This document shows positions 1 through 9,512 of a stretch of 64,000 nucleotides of DNA, one piece after another (position 1 is the first letter of the stretch; every line of letters begins with the position of its first letter). The stretch comes from Chlorokybus atmophyticus (taxonomy: Eukaryota > Streptophyta > Chlorokybophyceae > Chlorokybales > Chlorokybaceae). The position numbers were made by a program, and so were the translations under genes. The DNA is taken from NCBI GenBank assembly GCA_009103225.1, contig RHPI01002402.1:114064-178063 (forward strand), in the 5' to 3' direction. Under the pieces are notes generated by a model that did not search any database, had not been told where the DNA came from, and was given only the letters and a program-made list of their open reading frames with translations.

Positions 1-628
1 CCCCCCCCGCCTCGGCGCAGGCTTTGCGCAAAGCCAGGAAAATGACTACAAGAATTGCAAAAAAAACTGGTTGACCTACTTACTTTATGAAGTTCAAGCT
101 CATTATGTAATACATGTATATAGCTGCTTATTATGCAATAAAGAAACCGACGTTAAGCGCAGTAGCCTTTCATGAGCAACTCATACATGCAGTAATGCAC
201 CGTGCGTTACTTCATGCATGTAAATAACAACCATTTTTGACGACAGTGATTGTATTCTGTTAACGACTAACCACTTTCACATGACGACCTCAAGTTAGGC
301 CAATACATGTTTTAATGCTAGATGCAAAATGCAAACTTCATCTACATACACACTACTCTGAACTTTGCGGTAGTACTAGTGTATATAGGGTATAATATGC
401 CCCATAAGTAATCTGACATGATTTCGTGCATGTGGGCAGGGCAAGCTGTTCCCTCCTCCCCCATTGTATAATTAATAACGCACGGAGGAAAAACTTGTTT
501 AACGCATAGCATACGAATTTGTTTACCTCTTATGCAATAAAGCCTTATATCAATTATTTACACCAGACCTTACTTACGTAATGGACTTGCATAGTCCGTC
601 TGTAACATTGCCGGTGCAGTTGCTGTCT
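1..628. other. AT-rich sequence without a recognisable gene
   Basis: The window opens with a run of eight C, followed by AT-rich sequence with scattered short direct repeats. I see no coding exon here. It may be the unreadable 5' part of the decayed retroelement that follows. Confidence 0.5.
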
Positions 629-1513
629 TATGACTTTACAAACCTATACACCAACAAACATCATGCAGACCTCTTGCACTTGCATGGATGCCCTGGTGAC
701 AGATCTGTTTGCCCATGCTGCCACATTGCATAGAGGCGCATCTGTGCTGAAACTAACATTTGTCAAAGGTGTCTTGCAATATTAGTGGCTGCAATGCACA
801 GCAAGCCAAAGAGATACAAAAACAACCAAGTTCTATACGCCACCGGTGCTGACAACTTTGTTGACTTATTTGCTAGCTAACCTGTATGTGAACACTGCAG
901 GGGACAAGCTGCGCAAACAGTCAATTGGCATACCGATGGGAAACAACGCGGGGGTTATTTGGCCAATTTGTATTTAGGTTCCAAGGAACTTAGATTTGCC
1001 CGCCAATTCAAGGCTCAAGGCCAGCACGAGCACCTCAGCACATGGTGCACTTTGGTGGTGAGGTATGTTGACGACCTGCTTGTGGTATTCGTTCCAGACT
1101 TTGAGGCTGTGATGTATGAGGGTGAACATGTGCTGGGCGGAGGGATTTACCCGCAAGAGACACTCTGACGCAGTAAGCTGTGGGTACATAAATTAATTGC
1201 CTAAACATGACCCTGTTCCAGACACAAATCATTGGGATATACTCTCGCATCTACTGCAAGCTGAACGAGCAGCACTTTCAGACCATGCCCAGACGTTGCG
1301 CAATGCATCCGGACCAACATAGCAGAACAGGCAAAATTGGGGGTGATTGTGTCACAGTGCATACATTTATTAAGGTTAAATACATATCGCTCTTGCTTTG
1401 TGCGTGAGATGGCAGAGTTGCTACTGCAGATGCAATGGGAAGGATATGCCAATGCATGTAGTCCTTGGCAAGCTGCGTATGTGGATGTATTCGCAAGGAG
1501 GCTTGGTATATAA
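629..1513 (+). pseudogene. Decayed reverse transcriptase fragment (non-LTR or Penelope-like type)
   Basis: Several pieces of one reverse transcriptase can be read on the plus strand in order. A motif-A-like segment YDFTNLYTN starts at 629. A primer-grip-side motif IGIPMGNNAG lies at about 931-957. The segment ANLYLG follows in another frame after a shift in a G run (about 951-956). The catalytic YVDD box is at 1064-1075. A thumb-like segment containing KLGVIVSQ lies at about 1334 and ends at a stop at 1511-1513. The order and motifs match the family of RTs with GIPMG and YVDDLL boxes seen in Penelope-like and related eukaryotic elements; the exact class is uncertain. In-frame stops (about 1166) and the frameshift show it is dead. 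No endonuclease domain was recognised downstream. Confidence 0.7.
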
Positions 1514-1903
1514 CAGCACGTGTAAGCATCTCTTAAACCTAATCTGCAAGAGGTTGGCCGCGGTAAAGGCAGCAGCTGCTTCGACACACATGTAAGTGGC
1601 AGGTGAGTTGCAGGTGAGTGAGTGCGGGAGCAGTCTGACTGCCTGCATGAATGACGGGGGCTGTATGCGTGCTGATTACTAGCATGCTGAGTTGATGTTG
1701 GCATGTTTCGGTGCCTGGTGTGTGAGTTACTTGTGCATGTTGCTACCTGCTGTATGTAACACTTAACTCTATGTCTTACACTCAGCATCATGCTCAATGA
1801 TTGCGCTCTGATTGCAAAGGCATTATGCTGCATTTGGACCTATGCATTGATAACGATAATCTAAAATGCCTGCTAACCAATCGCGGATCTTAGATACGGG
1901 GCT

Positions 1904-1992
1904 TTTTACGAATTGGTATAAATTGTGACAGACCTCACTCATGGTAGTGTCTTTTACTACCATAGCCTAGTGGTCGGGCCCCAATTGTTACA
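1904..1992 (+). repeat. 5' LTR of the polymerase-less element
   Basis: The repeat ends in CA, and the matching 3' copy starts TGTCACG. The left copy has mutated to TTTTACG at its start. It contains two potential hairpins, including ATGGTAGT pairing with ACTACCAT. An LTR of 89 bp is very short and in the TRIM range. Confidence 0.85.
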
Positions 1993-1993
1993 A

Positions 1994-2007
1994 TGGTATC
2001 GGAGCTT
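1994..2007 (+). other. Primer-binding site matching initiator Met tRNA
   Basis: TGGTATCGGAGCTT lies just inside the left LTR. The common plant LTR-element site complementary to the 3' end of initiator tRNA-Met is TGGTATCAGAGC, so there is one difference. Position and sequence together support minus-strand priming from this tRNA. Confidence 0.75.
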
Positions 2008-2303
2008 AACGTCTCAGGTTCAATTCCCGTAGGGGACTGAGGCAGATCCAAAGCAAAAACAAAAACATTTGAAGCGGCTTGCCCTAGGCTGGGCGCGGGA
2101 TCACGACTTGCGCGCCGAGCCAATTCAACCTCAGGCTGCGAGAGCGGTCACGCTGCGATGGCAGGTCGCGCGGTGTGGATGGCCGTTCGGTCGGTCAGGA
2201 CCATTCGTGGGCCGGATCCAACAGGCCGCGGGCAGACCGATCGTGGTACGGCCGCGAACACGGTGACGTTTGCTAGTTACATGGCATCTGCAGCAGAATC
2301 CGT

Positions 2304-2850
2304 TTACGGTACAAGCCAGTTGTGCCGTAAGCGGCACCCGCCTTCGAGTTCTGCGAGCAGTTCTTCTCCCAAGACGGCACAAGTCGCTTTGTGCCGGCAG
2401 AGGATCGTAAGTCACCATCTGTCAGCCGGCACAAGCTGGTTACTGCCGCTGACCGGCAAACTGCGTTGGGCCGACCTCGGCACAGCAGTACTTCTAACGT
2501 CTTCGGCACAGCAGCGCTTCTGCCGTCTTCGGCACAGCTGCGGCCCCACCGTCTTCGGCACAGCAGCGCTTATGCCATTTTCGGCACAATAGCACTTCTG
2601 CCGACTTCGGCACAGCAGCGCTTCTGCCGTCTTCGGCACAGCTGTGTACCTACCGTCTTCGGCACAGCAACGATCCTGCCGTTTTCGGCACAATAGCACT
2701 TCTGCCGACTTCGGCATTGCAGCGCTTCTGCCGTCTTCGGCACAGTAGCACTTCTGCCGACTTTGGCACAGCAGCAGCAGCAGTCGTGCCGTTGACGGCA
2801 CAGCTCTTGGTGTGTCGACCTCGGTGGACCAGCAATCATGCCGATAACGG
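2304..2850. repeat. Array of GTGCCG/CGGCAC hairpins, left side of the LTR element
   Basis: About eleven copies of a roughly 26-bp unit with core CTTCTGCCGTCTTCGGCACA stand in tandem at about 2478-2770. Looser copies stand on both sides. Each unit contains a short inverted repeat (TGCCG..CGGCA) able to form a hairpin. The same motif recurs at 8945-9362 near the other end of the element. The units diverge from one another and have no conserved unique spacers. Confidence 0.7.
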
Positions 2851-3937
2851 CCGAGCCATCTCTATTTCACAATTAGCACCACAATATAGTAGGCATATGC
2901 AGGCAAATTGCAGGCAATTTTCCTGGCAAATCTTAACCTCATATGGAGTTTTAATTATACCATGTACTCTTAACTAGTACTAGAATAGGCTCCAATTGTT
3001 TGCAAGAAGCTACCAGGAAGTTAAACTGCTGGTAGCAAGCTGCACTGCTAGCAAGAAGTTAGACTTTTAGCAGGAAGCTAGACTGGCGGCTGCAAGGAAG
3101 CTGCATGGAAGCTAGACTGGTTGCTGCAAGAAAGATGAGCGAAGGTCTTCAGCTTGGTACCCAATTATGGACCGGGTTGTCGCTTGGCTTGACTATTTCA
3201 GTGCCAGCCATACCGTGCTTCTCCAGAGTCATCCTGTACCAGCCAGCGCTTGTTGACTGCAAATGTAACAAGCATGAGACCGATATGCGAGTCAGTGAAC
3301 TTTGCAAGCAGATGGTCCTCCTTCGGCAACCTCCCAATCTGCGTCCCGTATGTCCCCCTCCAGGAAGTGTACACCTCCAGCAAGCTCTCGCGGTTGGGAA
3401 CATTGGCGCAAAAGGTATTGCAGCAGATGCCAGCCAAGTGCATGAGGTGGTCACAGCAATGATTGATCTGCAAGCAAGAATTGTTACAAGTGTGCATCAT
3501 GCAAGCATGCTGCACACGTTACAACCCACTGCAACGTTTTCACCCTCTGATTGATGTCATGCTGGTCTTCTGGCTGCACGCGCTTGTCAACCACGAGCGC
3601 GCGAACGCATCTTGGGGTGACTTTTGCAATGCAGTCGCCTGAAGAGCAGTCTGAGCAAGGGCAGACTGCAGACGGGGCTACCAAAGATGCAGGCCAAGCA
3701 CAACTGCGTCCCTGCATCACTCAAGCAGCCGCATTAGTGCATGTCACGCATATAGTCTTCCTTGCAGTTACGCTTGCAATGTGCTGTGCCGCAGCACACG
3801 CTCTACTACGCTCACCAAGATATTGCTGCACAAGTGCTCGTCCCCGGTCAGCTGGCCAGCATACCCGTCCGTGTCACGTACTGGCATGTAGACGCGTTGA
3901 TCACCGATACCCTTGGCGTTGTACCACTCCAGCACCT

Positions 3938-4369
3938 TCACTTTGTAGCTGCGCCAAGGAGTCTCTTGCTCAAGCACCTCCAGTACTTGACCGCGCCCAA
4001 CAGCCACAACCCTGCGGCTGCTGCTGCCGCTGGTGCTTGCAGCATCTCCTGCGGGTCTGCAGCACCAGCCGCATTTGAATTCCTTACGAGTGCGGGTGCA
4101 AAGCCTTGTGCAAGAGGATAAATGGCGTACCTGAAAGCCGCCCAGTCCTCACGCAGCTGCGCTTCAGGCGGCTCAGCAGTCAACAAGGCAAGCAGCACAG
4201 CATATTGGCTGGAGGGAAAGTCTGCAACGGTGAAATATGGGCCAAGCCCGCAGTCTGAGCGCGAGCGGCGTGGAGCTGGCTCCTCTGCGTCAGCGCGCTT
4301 CTCAGCGCGTGCAGCGCGCATCTTCTCCTTGCGCTGCTCACGGGTCAAGCCTACCGTTTCGCCCGACAT
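3938..4369 (-). CDS. Possible minus-strand exon of an unknown cargo protein
   Basis: An open frame of 143 codons begins at ATG 4369 with a basic N-terminus (MSGETVGLTREQRKEKM) followed by an Ala/Glu-rich segment and a stretch GPYFTVADFPSSQYAVLLAL that looks like real protein. At about 4010 a second minus frame, open to 3768, takes over with a plausible sequence (motif WRSYKVKVLEWYNAKG). A frameshift or an unresolved intron therefore seems to join them. No family was recognised. It lies inside the polymerase-less LTR element, antisense to its direction. Confidence 0.35.
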   Translation of the reverse strand: MSGETVGLTREQRKEKMRAARAEKRADAEEPAPRRSRSDCGLGPYFTVADFPSSQYAVLLALLTAEPPEAQLREDWAAFRYAIYPLAQGFAPALVRNSNAAGAADPQEMLQAPAAAAAAGLWLLGAVKYWRCLSKRLLGAATK

Positions 4370-4914
4370 TTATGGATGGCCCCGTCTTGCATTATCCACA
4401 AACCGGCGGATTTGCTCACGAATCCATTCTGCAAACAAGAGGCAGTGAGCAGCCATTCTGCAGGAAGCACAAGACATCTGGCAGGTGGCAGCTGGCATAT
4501 AGACGCACATGCACATAGGCAGACGCAGATTACTTACTTGCAGGCCAGCGCAATGTCTGTCCATTGATCTCCAGCGGAGTGTGATTCTGCATTACATCCG
4601 CCACCACCTCCTCCCTCATGTCATAATCTGAGCCGGCCCGATTGAAGCTCCTGCCAACACAGTGGTCTGGGAACTTGGCCCACAGCTTCTCCTTTTAGAA
4701 GCTTGCGGTTGTCCTCCTGTATTCTCCACTGTGTCTCGTCCTTCTTCCTCAAGTAAGCTTGCCCTTTTGCTCTAGTCCCCTAGGCTTGTCAGCGACAGGG
4801 GCAAAGCACTTTTTCTCCAGCTTTGCCTTTTTGACTGCCTCTGACTCCTCTTTGCAGTTAACTTCATCAACAGCTCCTGCGCACAAGGCCAACAGTCAGC
4901 GCATGGCACTTGCA

Positions 4915-5240
4915 AAAGAGAGCAAAGCAAGCAGAGCTTCAGCCAAGCTGCAGCTTCAGATATGTTGCAGTTGCGGCTTGGCCAACGCTGTTGCTTTACT
5001 GAAGCTGCAGACCGAAGCGTACAAAATACAGCAAAGCAAGTAGAGCTTCACCCAACCTACCACTTCAGCTAAACTGCAGCTGCGGCTTGGCTGAGGCTCT
5101 GCTTGGCAAAAAGCCGATATGCAGCTCCTTTACTCAAGCTGCAGCTTTGGCTAAGCCGCAGGTTCAATCGAGTTGTAGCTTCAGCTTAACTGAAGCTGCA
5201 GACCAAAGCATACCAATGAGCAAGCAGAGCTTCAGTTGCA
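4915..5240. repeat. Degenerate AGCTGCAGCTT-rich direct repeats
   Basis: The phrase GCAAAGCAAGCAGAGCTTCA and variants occur near 4919, 5031 and 5217. The phrase TGAAGCTGCAGACC followed by AAGC occurs near 4998 and 5191. Palindromic AAGCTGCAGCTT cores are scattered between them. This is an imperfect tandem array inside the LTR element. Confidence 0.55.
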
Positions 5241-5276
5241 AGAGCAATTAAGTTGCACCAGCAGCTTGGCAGCAGA

Positions 5277-5675
5277 CTAGTTGAAAGCAAGCACACCTGT
5301 GTCCCCAGGTTGTGCTCCCGCCTCGTCCTGCTCCTCTTCATCTTCCGCTTGCAACCTCGGCTCATCCCTATTTAACTTCTGCACGTCTTCAAGGATCCGC
5401 GAAGCAATGCTCAGCCTAGGTGTGATCTGTGCAAGAATTTCTACTGAGAGGCTGTAGTAAGCTTCTCCATCAATCTCTTCCTCCTTGAACTTCTCCGCTA
5501 TTGCTTGTGCACTTGGAACCCCTCTCAACAATTTAGCTACCCGTTTGGAGATAAGCTCTACACTCATCCTATACACTGACATTGTGCTTGAGAGCAGCAC
5601 ACAACCTTGCAGCTTGGTAGCAGCTAGAAACAGCTTCCAGCACCGCAACCTAGCAAGTAGGCCCGGAAACGCCAA
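5277..5675 (-). CDS. Small protein with SAM-like (sterile alpha motif) domain, cargo of the LTR element
   Basis: An open frame of 132 codons on the minus strand. Residues from about 38 to 105 resemble a SAM domain: a first helix VAKLLRGVP, then AIAEKFKEEEIDGEAYYSL matching the usual IAE-F-EEEIDG core, then a final helix ASRILEDVQKLN. An acidic tail follows (EDEEEQDEAG). SAM domains mediate protein-protein or sometimes RNA binding; partner and role here are unknown. The start may be ATG 5675 or the internal Met at about 5582, which begins just before the domain. It is divergent from the BED-finger gene at 5982, with a TTAGGG run between them. It may be one exon of a longer gene. Confidence 0.5.
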   Translation of the reverse strand: MAFPGLLARLRCWKLFLAATKLQGCVLLSSTMSVYRMSVELISKRVAKLLRGVPSAQAIAEKFKEEEIDGEAYYSLSVEILAQITPRLSIASRILEDVQKLNRDEPRLQAEDEEEQDEAGAQPGDTGVLAFN

Positions 5676-5819
5676 GACGCAAAACAGTCAACCACCGATT
5701 TCACTCCCGCCACCACCTTCACTACCGCCACCTCCGCCGCCGCCACCACCGCCGCCGAAGCACTGCGGACAGCTGTGCTTCTTCGGAGTCTTACTGCGCA
5801 GAAGTCAGCTGCGCACAAG

Positions 5820-5848
5820 TTAGGGTTAGGGTTAGGGTTAGGGTTAGG
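5820..5848 (+). repeat. Interstitial telomere-like TTAGGG run
   Basis: Four perfect TTAGGG units plus TTAGG lie between two divergent cargo genes of the LTR element. TTAGGG is the telomere unit of some Chlamydomonadales; others use TTTTAGGG or TTTAGGG. The run is far too short to be a telomere. Confidence 0.85.
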
Positions 5849-5981
5849 ACTCCTGAGTAATAAATAGCCACAGCAGCATACATAGGACATACAACGGCTG
5901 TTCCTGTGTGTGGCGGCGGCGTGCTTGGTGGCCTCGGTTTGTGAAGCGTTGAGCTGTTGCAGCGTATTGAGCATAGCAAGC

Positions 5982-7252
5982 ATGAAGGGCAAGGCAGAGG
6001 CTAGTGCATACTGGCAGTCTGGTGCAGAGCAGCCTTGGCGCTGCAAATATTGTCAAGTCTTGTTGCAGAGGTCCGTTGTCAGCAAGGTCAAGCAGCACAT
6101 TGGCTCCCTCACCTGCACCAAGATTCGTGTGGGCCCTGAACAGTTTGAGAAACTGCCAGGAGCAACGCCCAAGGAGAAGCTCCCTCACGGCTCCGAGTTG
6201 CAGCAGCTCACCGACCAAGTTGTGCAGCAGATAAAGGTGAGCTTGCTTGGTTCATGCTTACATAGTTGCATTTTTGCATGTTTTATTGTCTGTGTCCAAG
6301 CTGCTATATGTATGTATGCTGCTGCTGTAGGTATGCTGCTGCTAGCTATATGTATCTCTGTCTGTGTATGCATCTCTGTCTGTTTATGTAACTTTAAAGC
6401 TGAAGTAACTACCCATACAAGATGGTGAGCACTTGGCAAAACCGGAAGATTGGGGACCTAGCGGCCCCCTCGAAGGTTGAAAGCTGGAGAAGACTTCAAC
6501 CGGGCACAAATGGGTGTACACGCATCCTCCCAATCCAGCTGCATCAGAGCAGAAGGACAAGGGGAGGAGGAGGAGCAGGAGGAGGAGCAGGAGGTGTCGG
6601 ATGAGGAAGAATCAGAGGAGGAGGAACCACCAGCAGCTGAGACCGCAGCAAAAAAGCCAAGACAAGCATTATCCTGCAAGAAGAACGCCCAGCCTTCAGT
6701 TCCACAAACGCCAGCAAAGTTTACCACAGCAACGCGGTCTGGAAGTGTAAGCAAGCAGCTACATGCAGCCAAGCTTGTGGATGTAGGGTCTGACGGATGC
6801 ACACTGACTGACTGAATGCGTCTGCCTTGCAGGCGCATGTTAAGCCCACAGAACTGGCACACCCTACCTGGGACATGGTGCTGGCCACCGAGGAGCTTGT
6901 TGACAACTTGATCGAGGTAAGTCCACAACCTGGTCTTGATTGCTTCAGTTTGCGCTTCATTGGTGCACATGTACGAATGGCACAGGCTGTCAAGAAGATG
7001 TCTTTGGTGTTTAAACGCGTGGAGAGAATGCTAGACCTTGCAGCTGAGGAAAAACAGAGCTTGCAACAATTGCGAAACATCATCCAAACGGAGAGATCAC
7101 ACTCGCTGACTGTTCTTAACAACATGACTTCTTGTCGTAAAATCTTGAAGACTGAAAGAAAACAGCTGGACTTGGACAAGGTCTTTACTCGTGTTTACTC
7201 TATGCATCTCGTGACATATATACAAGCCCTTTTCTGCTTAGCATTTGGATAG
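5982..7252 (+). CDS. BED-type zinc-finger-like protein, possibly a hAT transposase relic
   Basis: Three exons keep phase: 5982-6236, 6462-6746 and 6833-7252, giving about 319 residues. The first exon encodes WRCKYC, then VVSKVKQHIG: a C-x2-C followed by spaced H residues, like the BED finger found at the N-terminus of hAT-family transposases and related DNA-binding proteins. The second exon is strongly acidic (EEEEQEEEQEVSDEEESEEE) and then basic. The third is a helical, possibly coiled-coil segment (KRVERMLDLAAEEKQSLQQL). No hAT catalytic core or dimerisation domain was seen, so it is either truncated or a domesticated DNA-binding factor. It lies inside the LTR element in the same orientation. 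If these introns are real, they would normally be lost on retrotransposition, which argues that the gene arrived as DNA. Convergent with the gene at 7399-8219. Confidence 0.5.
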
Positions 7253-7398
7253 GGCTTGTCAAACAGGTGGCCGCAGGCACAGTCAGACTAATGCAGTGTT
7301 GAAGGCATCCTCATGCGCTCAAACATGCCAATCAGGCTCTTGCAAGTAGTAGGCAGCTTGAAGCCTTCGCTCTTCTCATCGAATAATCCCTTCTTATC

Positions 7399-8219
7399 CT
7401 AAGCCATCAGGGAGCTTTCGCCTTTAAAGAGGACAGGGAGCAGTTTGTTGAAGCAGTCCTGCGAGATTCCAGCTTCGTCTAGGATGGATAAATCCTCCAT
7501 TATCTTGTCGAGGTAAGTTGTAGACGTCTGCTGCAGATCAGGCAACTTGTTTGCATCAAAGCTGTCCAAAGTGGGTTGCACAGTGGGAATGCTCCTCAGC
7601 CGTCTGGCCGCCTCGTCTTTGGCTAAGTGCGCATCGATGACCAAGCGCGGCTGCATGATCTGCGACACAGTAAGGGTGTGTAAGCAACGTGCATGCATGG
7701 TCACTTGTTCATCAGCGCAGGCCAAGCGAAGCAACTTACCAAGCCTTTGCACTTGAAGCAGAGGCAAAGGTCGCGACGGAAGGTTGGAGGCTGCTCAGGC
7801 TCAGGCTCCTGGTTGCCAGAATGATCACATTGCTCGGCGACTCCAAAGTCCGGCATCTTTGGAGAAGATTGTTCTGCTGTCTGCTGGTTGGACAGGTGTG
7901 GTTCTTCAGGCGCAGGCTCGGGCTCTAAGGCAGACGCAGGTGCAGGTTCGGGCTCCAAGGCAGACGCAGGTGCAGGCTCATGTTCCAAGGCAGACGCAGG
8001 TGCAGGGAGCTGCAAATCACCTCCTCCTCCAGTGAGGTGCGGGCTAATGTTTGTTGGACGCGCTTGCTGGGCGGCCCTCATCTCTTTAACAAGTGACCGT
8101 TTAGCACGTACACTGGCTTTGCGTGGCTTCCCACCATCATGCTTGATTAGTGCAAGCGTATCATTCAACTGCTCACGCTCGCGCAAAACAGCAGATTGTT
8201 GAACAATGTGTCCTGCCAT
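7399..8219 (-). CDS. Unknown cargo protein with EPAP repeats, two exons
   Basis: Exon 1 (8219-7740) and exon 2 (7659-7399) are joined by an 80-base GT-AG intron that keeps phase, giving 246 residues from ATG 8219. Residues 1-70 are basic and helical. Three copies of a ten-residue Pro/Glu/Ala unit (SALEPEPAPA) follow, matching a 30-bp DNA repeat. A CFKC motif lies just before the intron, and a helical C-terminal domain containing DAHLAKDEAARRLRSIPTVQ follows. I do not recognise the family. It is antisense to the LTR element and convergent with the BED-finger gene. The good splice site and clean reading frame suggest it was functional recently. Confidence 0.5.
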
Positions 8220-8539
8220 GGCTGCAGATGATCGCGTGTAAGTCGGACTTGAAAACTGCTAACAGTGACAGCATATGACGGACAACTTGGGGGCTAATAG
8301 TTGGCCGCATCGGTTACTGATATCTTGGATTTAGCAAACGAAAACGGAGCAACTACAAGCATTCACCATGAACAAGTGAGCCTGCATGCAAGACGCCCAG
8401 CAGCAAGCTAACAGACTGTAAGGGAGACACTCTCGACCAAGCCTCACTGACAGAGCAAATCAAGCAACAATAACAAGCTAGCATAGGCCTTACCAGCAAG
8501 AGCTCGTGAGCAGAAATAGCTCCTTCTCCCCAGCAGCTT

Positions 8540-8860
8540 GTTAGCAGCTCCGCTCCGCAGCAGCAGCAGTTTTGCTCCGCAGCAGCAGCACTTTCGCTTT
8601 GCAGCAGCAGCAGTTCCGCTCCGCAGCAGCAGCTCAGTTCAACAGCAGCAGCAGCTCAGCCACCGTCCTCAAGAACCCAAGAATCCAGACACAGCTTCAT
8701 CCAACCTGCCGCAGCTCAGCTCCAGCTTCAGATGCTGTGCGATTTTTGCCAGATCTGCTTCTTGGTAGAAGCAGATTCTTCTCATAAGCAGCTCAGCAGC
8801 AGCAGCAGCAGTAGCTCATTGGCTTCTCCAAGTACACCGGCAGCAGCAGCTCGCGCCACC
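8540..8860. repeat. CAG-rich interrupted trinucleotide tract
   Basis: Clusters of GCAGCAGCAG separated by CTCCGCTCCG or similar phrases repeat about ten times. It is low-complexity sequence inside the LTR element. No gene is called. Confidence 0.6.
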
Positions 8861-8944
8861 GCCTCTTTCTCTTCCTCCACGCATGCAGCTCAGCTCGAGC
8901 TCCGGCCCAGCTCAGCTTAGCTCCAAGGCTGCTGGTCGGTACGA

Positions 8945-9362
8945 GGGTGTTGTGCCGTTCTCGGCACAAGCCACTGATGTAATCCGCGGTCACAGCGCAA
9001 GAGGAGAGAAGGCTGCTGCTTTGCTACGGTACAAGTCTACTGTGCCGCTCTCGGCATAAGTTTTCTGCACCGGTAGCGGCACAATGATTGGCGAACCGTC
9101 AACGGATCGCTGGTCTCGTGCCGTGATCGGGATGTGGAACCTTGTACCGATCACGGCACCAGCTCTGTTGTGCCGACTTCAGCTTGAACTGTCTTGTGCC
9201 GTCAATGGTACAAGGGAGCAAAGGCGCCGACGTCGGCACAAGACTGCAGTCTGCGTACCGACCGCGAACGGCTTTTTCTACCAGGAAGTCCCAACGGCAC
9301 AGCCTGGTTGTGCCGTCTGCGCCGAAGAAGTTGACTGCTTGTGCCGTGAACGGCACGCACTG
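8945..9362. repeat. GTGCCG/CGGCAC hairpins, right side of the LTR element
   Basis: At least eight copies of TTGTGCCG...CGGCACAAG-type inverted repeats, with 4-6 base loops, are spaced irregularly. They match the motif in the left array at 2304-2850, so the two arrays lie at mirrored places just inside the two LTRs. Confidence 0.65.
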
Positions 9363-9414
9363 CAGGCGCCATGTGAGTGCCTCATTGGATTATGAGGAAC
9401 TCATGGTTTAAATT

Positions 9415-9423
9415 GGGGAGGAA
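9415..9423 (+). other. Polypurine tract of the LTR element
   Basis: GGGGAGGAA stands immediately before the TG that opens the right LTR, the expected place for the plus-strand primer. Confidence 0.7.
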
Positions 9424-9512
9424 TGTCACGAATTGGGATAAATTGTGACAGACCTCACTCATGGTAATGTCTTTTACTACCATAGCCTAGTGGTCGGGCC
9501 CCAATTGTTGCA
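9424..9512 (+). repeat. 3' LTR of the polymerase-less element
   Basis: It starts TGTCACG and ends TTGCA, so it is a proper TG...CA repeat. It matches 1904-1992 except at about five positions and is followed by the duplicated target GGGCT. Confidence 0.85.

Larger units (their letters stand above)
1904..9512 (+). mobile_element. Complete polymerase-less LTR element with 89-bp LTRs and internal cargo genes
   Basis: Two direct repeats of 89 bp (1904-1992 and 9424-9512) differ at about five positions and bound 7.6 kb. The five bases before the left copy (1899-1903) and after the right copy (9513-9517) are both GGGCT, a perfect target-site duplication. A sequence matching the usual plant initiator-Met-tRNA primer site (TGGTATCGGAGC, one mismatch) starts two bases after the left LTR. 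A purine tract GGGGAGGAA abuts the right LTR. These fix the plus orientation. No gag, protease, integrase or reverse transcriptase was found inside, so it must use enzymes from elsewhere (LARD- or TRIM-like). Inside are hairpin-rich arrays near both ends, small genes on both strands, CAG-rich stretches and a TTAGGG run. Intron-containing genes on both strands suggest that another element or host DNA was captured. Confidence 0.85.

Noticed and set aside
1201-1833. 210-codon minus-strand open frame
   Set aside because: It is antisense to the reverse transcriptase relic, low in protein character and has no family resemblance.
2478-2770. CRISPR-like array of regularly spaced palindromic repeats
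   Set aside because: Units are contiguous diverged tandem copies without unique spacers, in a eukaryotic LTR element and with no cas genes.
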